Numbered from the stretch's first letter, positions 26,310 to 35,342 are shown. The stretch: DNA of 64,000 bases from Bacteroidales bacterium (GCA_019415705.1 DXYS01000027.1:3231-67230), one strand, 5' to 3'. A program made the numbers and translations. The notes: generated from the sequence alone by a model not told the origin.

Positions 26310-27113
26310 ATGGCAAAAATCACAGTACAAAATACCGAAATAGCAGTTGTAAAATACAACGAGGAAGATTATATCAGTTTAACTGACATGGCTCGCAGCC
26401 AAATGCAGGAGCATATAATCTTCCGTTGGTTGAGCCTTAAAAGTACCATAGAGTATCTCGGAGAATGGGAAATGCTCTATAACCCCGATTTTAATTGTAC
26501 CGAATTCGGTACAATTAAAAATGCCGCAGGAAGCAACAACTTTGTGCTATCAGTAAAAACGTGGCTTGAACGGACAAATGCCATAGGTATACGTTCAAAA
26601 GCCGGTCGTTATGGCGGAACATACGCACACCGGGATATAGCTTACCATTTCGGAATGTGGATAAGCCCCAAATTTCAGTTATTGCTCGTAAAAGAGTATC
26701 AGCGGTTAAAGGCAGAGGAACAGCGCTTGATAGGGTGGTCGGCGAAACGTGAACTGTCGAAAATCAACTACCGCATACACACCGACGCGATAAAGCATAA
26801 TCTTATCCCTGCAGAGGTTACAGCGGCACAGTCGAGCATCATCTACGCCAATGAAGCCGATGTGCTCAACGTGGCGATGTTTGGTGTTACGGCAAAGCAA
26901 TGGCGCGACGCTCACCCTGAACTGAAAGGCAATATACGCGATTATGCCTCAATCAACGAGCTTATATGCCTGTCGAACATGGAAAACCTCAATGCGGTTT
27001 TCATCGAGCAGGGGATGACGCAGAGTGAGCGGCTTGTAAAACTGAATCAAATCGCTATCCATCAGATGAGCGTGTTGGAAAGCGTCGACAACGATAGAAA
27101 GTTATTGAAATAA
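26310..27113 (+). CDS. KilA-N domain protein
   Basis: A 267-residue protein whose N-terminal 120 residues form a KilA-N DNA-binding domain: YISLTDMARSQ, IIFRWLSLKSTIEYLGEWE, NPDFNCTEFGTIKN, the AGSNNF turn, VKTWLERTNAIGIRSKAGR and YGGTYAHRDIAYHFGMWIS are strong family matches. The C-terminal half is helical with no domain I recognise. KilA-N proteins are common in phages and mobile DNA and in lone chromosomal genes of gut Bacteroidales; roles are mostly unknown. It is an isolated gene of lower GC content than its neighbours, with its own promoter. Its coding DNA holds a perfect 32-bp palindrome across the codons for NCTEFGTIK (listed separately). Confidence 0.92.
   Translation: MAKITVQNTEIAVVKYNEEDYISLTDMARSQMQEHIIFRWLSLKSTIEYLGEWEMLYNPDFNCTEFGTIKNAAGSNNFVLSVKTWLERTNAIGIRSKAGRYGGTYAHRDIAYHFGMWISPKFQLLLVKEYQRLKAEEQRLIGWSAKRELSKINYRIHTDAIKHNLIPAEVTAAQSSIIYANEADVLNVAMFGVTAKQWRDAHPELKGNIRDYASINELICLSNMENLNAVFIEQGMTQSERLVKLNQIAIHQMSVLESVDNDRKLLK
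26489..26520. repeat. Perfect 32-bp palindrome inside the KilA-N reading frame
   Basis: The 16 bases at 26489-26504 are the exact reverse complement of 26505-26520, with no loop. The core has the form AATT-N4-CGAATTCG-N4-AATT with N4 = GTAC. It encodes N-C-T-E-F-G-T-I of the KilA-N domain. A related palindrome with different arm bases lies at 42701-42736 in a KilA-N remnant. Confidence 0.95.
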
Positions 27114-27247
27114 AGCATTAGCAGAAGATATTGGGCCACTTTGTAATTTGCGGCCTTATCGGTGGGCATTATTATATTCTCGGGGTTATTGTGACTGGAA
27201 TCCTTAAATAGTTTTAGTTTGTTATATAATTGCTGACCGGATAAATA

Positions 27248-27290
27248 AACAACGGCGGCCGCGTTTATTATGAATGCGGCCGCTGCTGTT
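27248..27290. terminator. Hairpin terminator downstream of the M6 peptidase gene
   Basis: Arms 27248-27262 and 27276-27290 share the GC-rich core GCGGCCGC and pair with two mismatches. The hairpin is just past the stop of the minus-strand peptidase and also about 135 bases past the plus-strand KilA-N stop, so it may serve both. The 27114-27247 stretch before it shows nothing else recognisable. Confidence 0.6.
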
Positions 27291-27306
27291 TATGTCATTG
27301 TGCGTC

Positions 27307-29904
27307 TTATCTGACGCTGACTTTATGCGTGCCTGACGGGGTGACAATCAGGTAGATGCCTGCCGAGGGCAGCGTCATTGTCGCTGTGCCCGACTCGTCG
27401 GTGTGGCTCGTGGCGACTATGCGGCCGGTGATGTCGGTCGCGCTGACAATGGCACCGGCATTACCGATATAAGTGACGCTCAGACCATCGGTAATAACTC
27501 TGCCGTTATTATCGACACTTACAGACTCTACACCCGAATATTCGCCGAGTTTGACAGCCATATTCTCAGAGTAGGGTGCGCGGCGGCCGTTGGCGTCGGC
27601 AGCAGTCACGCGGTAGCTGTACTCGTCGATGCCGTCAAGCAGACGGTCGACACGATGAGATGTGTTGAGGCCTGTCGACAAATTGTCGTAGTCGGGTAAC
27701 ACGACTATGCCTGAGCCGTTTGTAGAGATTTTGATGTCATCGAGGGCGAGATTGCCTGTAGCTTTGGTGTAAATAAAGCGTAGAGCCTTGACTCCGGCGG
27801 GCAGATTGTCGATGTTTTCGGTCGTTGATTTATCTTTGCCCGGGATATACTTGTATATTTCTACCCATGACGAGCCCACACGGCCTTCGACAGTCAGATA
27901 ACTGCTGGATGTACCCATGCCTTTTGCCCAGAATGAGAAAGATGTGATGTCATTTTCAAAATCAGGTGATGTGAGGGTCGCATTGTTTGTTTCAAATTTG
28001 AGCGATGGAGCGGCCTCTCCGTAATTGCCTGCAGTGGTGTAGCCTGTGACAGACGAGCTTGAGAATGTCCAGCCTTCGGGCAGCGCGACGTTCTTGCCGC
28101 CGAATCCGCCGGCCGACTCAAAGGGTACGTAACTGGTTTTGACCACGCCGCCTTTGCGCAGGGCCTCGACAGTCAAGAAGTACTCGCGGGCACCCTCGAC
28201 CGGATTCCATTTGGCCACAAAGTGGCTGAGGCTGATTTCTGACGGTTTCAGAACTTCAGGGGTGGCTACATCGCAGCGTCCGCCGGCAACATTAAAGGTC
28301 ACCACGCCGTTGTCGGCTGTAATGTCGGTCACAGGCAGCCCGAGTGATTTTCCGGCCCATGTCAGCATCGACGGTCTGGTCGTGTCAGTGAAAGATGTAT
28401 AGTTGCCGTCGTTGCCGGGATATGCGTAATCTGCAAGGGCCCGGTAGTAAGCGTCGTAGTCTATGTAGCTGTTGTTGACGATGAAATCATAGACGCTTAC
28501 AAAGTCCTTGCAAGCCTTCTCGAGCTCGACATATTGGTGGGCTATATTATTGTTGACAGAGTTGGTGCGCCATGCCGAGTAGTTGTAGTCAATATGCCAG
28601 ATGAGCATGCCGCTGCCGGGCAGATATTTGTCCCAGCCGGTCTGCTGACGGTTTTCGAGAAGGAAAAATTCGTTTTTGCTGACGGGTATCAGACAGGCCT
28701 CGTTATTGTCGAGGATAGAGTTGAGTGTGACCGATTCGGAGGCTGTTACGACAATGGGGTCAATCCAGCCGAGTGCGTTGCGCTCATAGGCCGAGTAGGT
28801 CGGAGGCGTGCGGCCGTTGTTATTGTACGGGCCTTGGTCCATCACGTCCCATGCGCCGGGTGTCCACTCGCCGTTGTTGCTGGTGTCATAAAGGTCGGGC
28901 AGCCCGAGCACGTGCGAGAACTCATGTATGAATGTGCCTACGCCGTCAGGTGAGATTTCGTTGTTGTCGGAGACCTCGAGCTCGTTTGAACAGGCATATT
29001 TGTTGATTTTCACACCGTCGAGCGTGCAGCTCAGACCGGCCGAGTTAAGTTCCCACTGGTGGGGCCACACAGAGTCATCCACATCAGACGATGCTTCGCC
29101 GTAGCCGGCGTAGAATACAAAGACATTGTCGACCTCGCCGTCTCCGTTGAGGTCATATTTGCTGAAGTCAATCTCGTTGTCGAGGCCTTTGCATGCATCT
29201 ACAATCATCTGTGATGCTTTGGCGTCATTATTGCCGCCGTAATATTTCATCGTGTTCGGCAGGGTAACCGGACCATATACGTCAAATGTCGGATTGAATT
29301 TGCCTGATGATGCTTTGAGAAAGAAGTCGCGTGCCGAGCCGGTACCGCCGTATTCGCTGTAGCCTTCGCGGTTAAGCATTTCCTTATAATGATTTAGTGG
29401 GTCGGGCACACTGTATTTCACGTCGGTATATTGTGCAAGAATCACAAGACCTGTGAGTTCGGTGCGTCCGAGGAATGAATCGTCTGAAAGTCCGACTCCG
29501 CTTTGTTCGGGCAGACGGGCGCCGGCGGCTGATTTAGGCCGTGACATCGGTGTGACTTGACGTTGTGTAAATGCGGAGCGTATCGCATCAGCATCAAGAG
29601 CTCTGACGGCTGCGAGCGACGCCCCGTCGAGACGCTCTAACGGAGCGGCGTGTATATCGCTCGGAGTGATTTGGCCGGATGCGTTGATTGTCGCGAAACA
29701 ATAGTAACCGTCGGCATTGCGGACGACAGGATAATTGTCAAGTGTCTGTACCATGTGTGACCGCTCATCGCCTGATTTAACGAGCATGACGGTCGAGCCG
29801 TCGGGCTGTGTGGCTTTATAAGGCACACGTTTGGCCGGCACGGCAGATGCGCTTAAACCGCCGGATATGATGGCGGCAAGCATTGTCATAATATATTTCT
29901 TCAT
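27307..29904 (-). CDS. Secreted M6-family metalloprotease
   Basis: Start set at MKKYIMTMLAAIISGGLSASA, a signal peptide; an in-frame ATG 57 bases upstream would precede it with odd residues. The 865-residue protein has a pro-region, an M6 (immune inhibitor A-like) catalytic domain with zinc motif HEFSHVLGLPD near residue 330, and a downstream MDQGPYNNNGR turn. Next come a fibronectin/MAM-like beta region with a fold like ASLKFETNNATLTSPDFEN, and a C-terminal 70 residues resembling the type A sorting tail (VSATDITGRIVATS, GIYLIVTPSGTHKVSVR). It is probably exported beyond the outer membrane or held at the surface. Single gene, divergent from dgt. Confidence 0.9.
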   Translation of the reverse strand: MKKYIMTMLAAIISGGLSASAVPAKRVPYKATQPDGSTVMLVKSGDERSHMVQTLDNYPVVRNADGYYCFATINASGQITPSDIHAAPLERLDGASLAAVRALDADAIRSAFTQRQVTPMSRPKSAAGARLPEQSGVGLSDDSFLGRTELTGLVILAQYTDVKYSVPDPLNHYKEMLNREGYSEYGGTGSARDFFLKASSGKFNPTFDVYGPVTLPNTMKYYGGNNDAKASQMIVDACKGLDNEIDFSKYDLNGDGEVDNVFVFYAGYGEASSDVDDSVWPHQWELNSAGLSCTLDGVKINKYACSNELEVSDNNEISPDGVGTFIHEFSHVLGLPDLYDTSNNGEWTPGAWDVMDQGPYNNNGRTPPTYSAYERNALGWIDPIVVTASESVTLNSILDNNEACLIPVSKNEFFLLENRQQTGWDKYLPGSGMLIWHIDYNYSAWRTNSVNNNIAHQYVELEKACKDFVSVYDFIVNNSYIDYDAYYRALADYAYPGNDGNYTSFTDTTRPSMLTWAGKSLGLPVTDITADNGVVTFNVAGGRCDVATPEVLKPSEISLSHFVAKWNPVEGAREYFLTVEALRKGGVVKTSYVPFESAGGFGGKNVALPEGWTFSSSSVTGYTTAGNYGEAAPSLKFETNNATLTSPDFENDITSFSFWAKGMGTSSSYLTVEGRVGSSWVEIYKYIPGKDKSTTENIDNLPAGVKALRFIYTKATGNLALDDIKISTNGSGIVVLPDYDNLSTGLNTSHRVDRLLDGIDEYSYRVTAADANGRRAPYSENMAVKLGEYSGVESVSVDNNGRVITDGLSVTYIGNAGAIVSATDITGRIVATSHTDESGTATMTLPSAGIYLIVTPSGTHKVSVR

Positions 29905-30066
29905 TGATGTGATGATATTGTTTCGGTGAATTACTCCTGTTATCTTAATCAGTTTCGGCAAAGATAATCAAATCGATATAAAAAACATGAATTCAGTGGA
30001 AATTTATTGTAAAATCAGGGCGCTGATGGTTTCGGCGAGACAATTTTTAGTAATTTAGCGATTCAA

Positions 30067-31431
30067 ATGCAATCCACGACCGTTATGTCACAGAAAATGC
30101 AATGGCCAAAGCTTATTAATGACAAGCGATTTGGTCTCGAGCACTATCACGACCCGTATAAAAGTGTCATCCGCACGGACTTCCGCCGCGATTATGACCG
30201 TCTTGTATTTTCGTCACCGTTCCGCAGATTACAGAACAAGACACAGGTCTTTCCGCTGCCGGGCAGTATCTTTGTGCACAACCGTCTGACTCACTCTGTC
30301 GAAGTGGCTTGTGTCGGTAAATCCATGGCTGCGGAGATAGCCATAACGCTCGCCGAACGTTATCGCGATGAGCCGTGGGCCGGCGTGTTTGGCCACATCG
30401 GAGATATTGTTGCCGCAGCCTGTCTGGCACATGACCTCGGCAATCCGCCGTTCGGACATTCGGGTGAACGCGCCATTGCTACTTTTTTCAGCGAAGGTCC
30501 CGGGTCGTATCTCAGGGAGCGTCTGAGCGAGCGCGAGTGGAATGACCTGATACACTTTGAGGGCAACGCAAACGCTTTCCGTGTTCTGACACATCAGTTC
30601 AAGGGCCGTCGCGAGGGCGGTTTTGCGATGACATATTCGACTTTGGCGTCGATTGTCAAGTACCCGTATGATTCATCACTTGCCTCCAACGGAAAATTCG
30701 GCTTTTTCAGTTCTGAGAAAGACGATTTCTGCCGCGTGGCCACTGAGTTGGGCATGCTGCGTCTCGACGCTCCGGATGGAGCGGTCAGATATGCCCGTCA
30801 TCCGCTGGTCTACATAGTCGAGGCAGCCGACGATATCTGCTACGAGGTGATGGACATTGAGGATGCACACAAGCTGAAGATACTTGACACGCACGAGGTT
30901 ATAGAATTGTTCCTGTCGTTCTTTGAGAGCGGGCGTCGCAGTCGTATGATAGATGTTATGGAGAGTGTCGATGATCCCAACGAGCGTGTGGCTTACCTGC
31001 GATCATGTGTCATCGGAGCGCTTGTGCGGCGCTGCGCCGAGGCTTTCATCGCCCATGAGGACGAAATACTCTCAGGCACATTCCGCGGCTCGTTGCTCGG
31101 CAGCCTTGACTCTATAGAGGGCCGCGCCTACAGCGCCTGCAACGACCTGTCGTGGGCGCGTATCTACTGTGCCTCTGACGTGGTCGATATTGAGCTGGCC
31201 GGTAACCGCATTATCAGCTTCCTTTTAGACAAGCTTGTCGGGGCTGTCGTCAGACCCGAGCTCAACTATTCGCGTCTGTTGCTTTCTAAGTTTCCGGCAC
31301 AGTATGATGTCGCGGCTCCGACGCTCTACGGCAAGTTACAGGCTGTGCTCGACCATGTGTCGGCCATGACCGACGTCTATGCGCTCGATTTGTTCCGAAA
31401 ACTTAACGGCCTGTCGTTGCCGGCCGTGTGA
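30067..31431 (+). CDS. dgt: dGTP triphosphohydrolase family enzyme
   Basis: Cleaves dNTPs (classically dGTP) to the nucleoside and triphosphate. The 454-residue protein shows the HD-domain metal motifs: NRLTHSVEVACVG (His) and AACLAHDLGNPPFGHSGE (HD) within the first 145 residues, with IVEAADDICYEVMD near 260. Three in-frame ATGs lie at 30067, 30085 and 30097. A possible -7 box TAATTTAG at 30051-30058 is so close to the first that initiation at 30085 or 30097 (MQWPKLIND) is more likely. It diverges from the M6 peptidase. Confidence 0.93.
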   Translation: MQSTTVMSQKMQWPKLINDKRFGLEHYHDPYKSVIRTDFRRDYDRLVFSSPFRRLQNKTQVFPLPGSIFVHNRLTHSVEVACVGKSMAAEIAITLAERYRDEPWAGVFGHIGDIVAAACLAHDLGNPPFGHSGERAIATFFSEGPGSYLRERLSEREWNDLIHFEGNANAFRVLTHQFKGRREGGFAMTYSTLASIVKYPYDSSLASNGKFGFFSSEKDDFCRVATELGMLRLDAPDGAVRYARHPLVYIVEAADDICYEVMDIEDAHKLKILDTHEVIELFLSFFESGRRSRMIDVMESVDDPNERVAYLRSCVIGALVRRCAEAFIAHEDEILSGTFRGSLLGSLDSIEGRAYSACNDLSWARIYCASDVVDIELAGNRIISFLLDKLVGAVVRPELNYSRLLLSKFPAQYDVAAPTLYGKLQAVLDHVSAMTDVYALDLFRKLNGLSLPAV

Positions 31432-31467
31432 ACAATAAGTTACATATAAGGTGTTGTTAAATGTAAA

Positions 31468-32730
31468 ATGAAAGAGATTAAGAAATATATAATATTTGGC
31501 ATTATTGTCCTTATGGCGGCTGTCGGAGCTGTCGCACGCACATGGACGGTAGAAGAACTGCCTAATGTCCATGTGGCTGACCGCACACGTTTTCTGACCA
31601 ACCCCGACGGCATAGTTTCGCCGGCGGCACAGACTGCCGTCGACTCTACTCTCAGCCGCTTGCGCAAAGCGACTACGGCCGAAGTCGTGGCTGTAATTGT
31701 AGACGATATTGACGGCGGTGACATCGACACATACGCCACCGAGCTTTTCAATCACTGGGGTCTCGGCAAGAGCGACAATAACAACGGCGTGCTCATACTC
31801 GCCGCAAAGGATTTGCGCAAGGCCGTGATACGCACCGGTCCCGGCGTCGAGGGAGTCCTGCCTGACATAGTCTGCGGGCGCATCCTGCGTCAACAGATGT
31901 TTCCGGCATTTGCCCGGGGCGACTATGACACGGGCATGGCAGATGCTGTCATCGCCGTCGCCGGGCGCCTCGGCGACGAGGAGGCTGCCGCCGAACTACA
32001 TTCTGACGAGGCAGATGCCGACGCTTCCCGCAAAGGGCAGTCACCATTTGGCGTCTACCTTATATTCTGTATGATACTTACGGCTGTGATAATCATGGCT
32101 ATGGCATCAAAGCTAATCAGTCTGCGCGGCAAGACGCCCTACGAGAAATATACCGCCTTGGAGTCATGGCGCGCGCCGCTGCTGGTGCTGACACTCGTCG
32201 GTCTTTTTATGCCCATTGTGGTGTCGTTGCCGTTGGTCATCATGCTGCCGCGTCTGCGCAACAAACCCCGCAAATGTCCCAACTGCGGCACGCCGATGAT
32301 CAAAATCGACGAGGTGCATGACAATGACTACCTGACCCCCTCACAGGACGCCGAGGAGCGTATCGGCTCGGTCGACTATGATGTCTGGCACTGTCCCAAA
32401 TGCGGCGAGACCGATATTTTCCCGTTTGTCAACAAGGCAATGCCTTTGGTCGAATGTAAATATTGCCATGCGCGTGCGGCCAAGCTGACCGGCGACACCG
32501 TTGTGCAGCAGCCCACCGAGAGTCGCGAGGGTGTCGGACAGCGCACCTACACGTGCTTAAACTGCCGGCAGCAGAATAAAGTGCTTTATAAGATTGCCAA
32601 ACTTCCGCCCGTAATCATCATGCCTATAGGCGGAGGCGGAGGCCGTGGCGGCGGTTTTGGCGGCGGCAGTATCGGCGGCGGCTTTGGCGGAGGTTTTACC
32701 GGTGGCGGCGGTGCCTCCGGCGGCTGGTAA
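31468..32730 (+). CDS. TPM-domain membrane protein with zinc knuckles and Gly-rich tail
   Basis: A 420-residue exported protein: signal peptide (1-22), a TPM domain (about 30-175: DRTRFLTNPDGIVSPAAQ, LFNHWGLGKSDNNNGVLIL, VRTGPGVEG-like segment) facing the periplasm, then membrane helices near 195-210 and 235-260. It continues with four CxxC knuckles (CPNCG ~268, CPKCG ~308, CKYCH ~328, CLNCR ~361) that should form two zinc ribbons on the cytosolic side, and a tail of Gly/Phe-rich repeats ending in GGASGGW. TPM proteins have been linked to photosystem repair in plants, but the bacterial role is open. 36 bases after dgt. Confidence 0.85.
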   Translation: MKEIKKYIIFGIIVLMAAVGAVARTWTVEELPNVHVADRTRFLTNPDGIVSPAAQTAVDSTLSRLRKATTAEVVAVIVDDIDGGDIDTYATELFNHWGLGKSDNNNGVLILAAKDLRKAVIRTGPGVEGVLPDIVCGRILRQQMFPAFARGDYDTGMADAVIAVAGRLGDEEAAAELHSDEADADASRKGQSPFGVYLIFCMILTAVIIMAMASKLISLRGKTPYEKYTALESWRAPLLVLTLVGLFMPIVVSLPLVIMLPRLRNKPRKCPNCGTPMIKIDEVHDNDYLTPSQDAEERIGSVDYDVWHCPKCGETDIFPFVNKAMPLVECKYCHARAAKLTGDTVVQQPTESREGVGQRTYTCLNCRQQNKVLYKIAKLPPVIIMPIGGGGGRGGGFGGGSIGGGFGGGFTGGGGASGGW

Positions 32731-32736
32731 AGGTTT

Positions 32737-32782
32737 AGTGTCCTTAAAGTCTTTAAAGGCCTTAAGGTACTTAAAGCCCTTA
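32737..32782. repeat. Imperfect 9-base tandem array with CTTAA core
   Basis: After AGTG the sequence runs as five 9-base units: TCCTTAAAG, TCTTTAAAG, GCCTTAAGG, TACTTAAAG, CCCTTAACC. A related array lies at 38477-38519 and opens with the same TTAGTGTCCTTAA. It is in the spacer between two converging operons and is not coding. Confidence 0.75.
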
Positions 32783-32811
32783 ACCTAAAAGTAATTATTC
32801 AAATAACAAAG

Positions 32812-32852
32812 CGCAGCCTTGCGTCCCTATTACGGGGTTTCGCAAGGCTGCG
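32812..32852. terminator. Bidirectional hairpin terminator
   Basis: A perfect 12-bp stem, CGCAGCCTTGCG (32812-32823) with its complement at 32841-32852, encloses a 17-base loop. It lies between the converging TPM gene and the 2-oxoacid oxidoreductase operon. Confidence 0.7.
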
Positions 32853-32880
32853 TCTGATGTCTGTAGTAGTTTGTTGTGCT

Positions 32881-33420
32881 TTATTCGCCGGCCAGCGACA
32901 TGCCGCGGCGAATTGCCTCTTCGTTGAGCGGAATCAGATGGTGGTGGCGCTCAGGCAGCGTTTTACGCAGACCGCGCACGACAGCGTCAATCTTGACGAT
33001 GGGGCGAATCTTAAGCAGCGAGCCAAGTAAAATCATGTTGTAGGTCTTGGCGTTCTGCATCTCGATGGCGGCAGTCATTGCGTCGACAGATACGACAGTG
33101 ATGTCGGTGCGAGTCGGCGGATGATGTATGCCCGACGGGTCATAAATCAGAGTGCCGCCTGATTTTACTTTATGCTCAAATTTGTCCAGACTCTGCTGAT
33201 TGAGTATAACGGCTGTGTCGTATGTGTCAAGCACGGGCGAGCTGATTGGAGCGTCGGAGACGATGACGGTTACATTGGCCGTGCCGCCTCGCTGTTCGGG
33301 TCCGTAGCTCGGCATCCATGTGACCTCGAGGCCGTCCATCAGTCCGGCGTAGGCTAATATCTTGCCCATCGAGAGGACTCCTTGTCCGCCGAAACCGGCT
33401 ATAACGATTTCTTCTTTCAT
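32881..33420 (-). CDS. 2-oxoacid:ferredoxin oxidoreductase, gamma subunit
   Basis: Gamma subunit (179 residues) of a four-subunit 2-oxoacid oxidoreductase. IAGFGGQGVLSMGKILAYAG is the family signature, followed by WMPSYGPEQRGGTANVTV and a CoA-binding-type fold. Last gene of the delta-alpha-beta-gamma operon, 11 bases after beta. The subunits cannot be assigned to 2-oxoglutarate versus branched-chain oxoacids from sequence alone. Confidence 0.93.
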   Translation of the reverse strand: MKEEIVIAGFGGQGVLSMGKILAYAGLMDGLEVTWMPSYGPEQRGGTANVTVIVSDAPISSPVLDTYDTAVILNQQSLDKFEHKVKSGGTLIYDPSGIHHPPTRTDITVVSVDAMTAAIEMQNAKTYNMILLGSLLKIRPIVKIDAVVRGLRKTLPERHHHLIPLNEEAIRRGMSLAGE

Positions 33421-33431
33421 GATTGATGGTT

Positions 33432-34193
33432 TTAAGCTTTTTTGATGTCGCCGAGCGGATAATGCTCAAACATGTGTTCGGCCATCCATTGGTTGGCGTC
33501 CTCCGGGCTCATTTTCCAGCCTGAGTTGCAGGTGCTGACGATTTCGACGACCGATGTGCCGCGTTTTGCGGCGGCATTTTCGAAAGCCAGACGGATTGCA
33601 GCCTTTGCTTTGCGCACGGCGGCGGGGGTATGGACAGCCTGACGTGTGACGTAGCATGTGCCGTCCAATCCGGCGAGTATGTCAGACATCTTGACGGGAT
33701 AGCCGTTGAGATCGACGCGCCGGCCGTAGGGCGTCGTGGCGGTCTTTTGGCCGATGAGCGTGGTCGGGGCCATCTGACCGCCGGTCATGCCGTATATCGC
33801 GTTGTTGATGAAAATTATTACGATATTTTCGCCGCGGTTGGCCGCATGGATGGTCTCGGCTGTGCCGATGGCGGCGAGGTCGCCGTCGCCCTGATAGGTG
33901 AACACGACGTCGTCGGGGTTGAGGCGGCTGATGGCGGTGGCGACTGCGGGTGCACGTCCGTGGGCGGCTTCGACCCAGTCGACATCAATGTAGTTGTAAG
34001 CAAAAACGGCGCATCCGACGGGAGCGACACCCACGGCGCGGTCTTCGAGACCGAGTTCGTCAATGACCTCGGCTACTATGCGGTGTACGACGCCGTGGCT
34101 GCAGCCGGGACAATAATGTGTGTGTCGTTCGGTCAGCAGACGCGGACGGCGTGTCACAATGTTTTCTTCTTTGATTATATCGTTGAGGTCCAT
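33432..34193 (-). CDS. 2-oxoacid:ferredoxin oxidoreductase, beta subunit (TPP-binding)
   Basis: Carries the thiamine diphosphate site: 253 residues with HYCPGCSHGVVHRIVAEVID at the start, the GDGDLAAIG metal/TPP motif near 105 and FINNAIYGMTGGQMAPTT, as in KorB/VorA. Works with the alpha subunit 9 bases upstream to decarboxylate a 2-oxoacid, form acyl-CoA and reduce ferredoxin. Confidence 0.94.
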   Translation of the reverse strand: MDLNDIIKEENIVTRRPRLLTERHTHYCPGCSHGVVHRIVAEVIDELGLEDRAVGVAPVGCAVFAYNYIDVDWVEAAHGRAPAVATAISRLNPDDVVFTYQGDGDLAAIGTAETIHAANRGENIVIIFINNAIYGMTGGQMAPTTLIGQKTATTPYGRRVDLNGYPVKMSDILAGLDGTCYVTRQAVHTPAAVRKAKAAIRLAFENAAAKRGTSVVEIVSTCNSGWKMSPEDANQWMAEHMFEHYPLGDIKKA

Positions 34194-34202
34194 GGCTGCT
34201 GA

Positions 34203-35294
34203 TTATTTGATTGCGTCGGGAAAATATTTGTGGAATGCATTTATGACCTCGCCCGGGTTGGGGACTATGCCGCCCATGCGTCCGAAGTGGTAGACAGGTG
34301 TGGAGCCGTTGACCGCAAGGCGCACATCTTCAATCATCTGGCCGGCATTGAGTTCGACGGTGAGTATGCCTTTGACTTTTTTCCCGAGGGCGGCGATGGC
34401 GTCGGTCGGGAACGGCCAGAGGGTGATGGGGCGCAACAAGCCGATGCGCAGACCTTGGGCGCGAGCGTCCTCGATGGCTTTTAGGCATATGCGTGCGACA
34501 GAGCCGAATGCGACGATGAGATACTCGGCATCGTCGGTGAAATATTCCTGATAGCGCACCTCGTTTTGACGGATGCGGTCGTAGGTAGCCTGCAGACGTT
34601 GGTTGTTTTTCTCCATCTTCTCAGACTCTAACTCGAGTGAGGTGACAACATTGCGCTCGGCGCGGCCGTGACGGCCGTTGGCTGCCCACGGACACTGCTC
34701 GCGTATCTCGGCGTCGGTGCGGCGCGGACGGTAGGGGGGCAGAACGACTTTTTCCATCATCTGTCCGACGATACCGTCGGCAAGTATCATTGACGGCGTG
34801 CGGTATTTGAAGGCGAGGTCAAAGCCGAGTCCGACAAAATCGGCCATCTCCTGCACTGTGGCGGGAGCGAGGACTATGAGATGGTAGTCACCGTGTCCGC
34901 CGCCTTTTGTGGCCTGAAAATAGTCGGCCTGCGACGGCTGGATGGTGCCCAGACCGGGACCGCCGCGCATAGCGTTGATTATCAAGGCGGGAAGCTCTGA
35001 CGCGGCTATATATGATATGCCTTCCTGCTTTAGACTTATGCCGGGGCTCGATGACGATGTCATGACTGCTTTGCCGGTTGCCGCTCCGCCGTAGACCATG
35101 TTTATGGCGGCGACTTCGCTCTCGGCCTGCAGTACGACCATGCCTGTTGTCTCCCAAGGCATCTCGGCCTCGAGAGTCTCGAGCACCTCCGACTGGGGGG
35201 TGATGGGGTAGCCGAAGTAGCCGTCGCAGCCGTAGCGTATTGCGGCGTGGGCTATAGCCTCGTTACCTTTCATCAATTTTATTTCTTCTGACAT
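34203..35294 (-). CDS. 2-oxoacid:ferredoxin oxidoreductase, alpha subunit
   Basis: The 363-residue alpha subunit with KGNEAIAHAAIRYGCDGYFGYPITPQSEVLE at the N-terminus, AVMTSSSSPGISLKQEG in the pyrimidine-binding domain and a C-terminal transketolase-C-like domain. In Bacteroidota this four-subunit form is usually annotated as 2-oxoglutarate (kor) or 3-methyl-2-oxobutanoate (vor) oxidoreductase. It complements NifJ by handling other oxoacids, for example acyl-CoA formation from amino-acid carbon. Confidence 0.93.
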   Translation of the reverse strand: MSEEIKLMKGNEAIAHAAIRYGCDGYFGYPITPQSEVLETLEAEMPWETTGMVVLQAESEVAAINMVYGGAATGKAVMTSSSSPGISLKQEGISYIAASELPALIINAMRGGPGLGTIQPSQADYFQATKGGGHGDYHLIVLAPATVQEMADFVGLGFDLAFKYRTPSMILADGIVGQMMEKVVLPPYRPRRTDAEIREQCPWAANGRHGRAERNVVTSLELESEKMEKNNQRLQATYDRIRQNEVRYQEYFTDDAEYLIVAFGSVARICLKAIEDARAQGLRIGLLRPITLWPFPTDAIAALGKKVKGILTVELNAGQMIEDVRLAVNGSTPVYHFGRMGGIVPNPGEVINAFHKYFPDAIK

Positions 35295-35342
35295 TACGGT
35301 AATAATGTTTTGAGCGTCATGTGTGACGCCGGGTAAGGTTAA

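Noticed and set aside
26310..27113. Prophage remnant around the KilA-N gene
   Set aside because: No integrase, structural, lysis or attachment-like sequence flanks it; neighbours are ordinary chromosomal genes.
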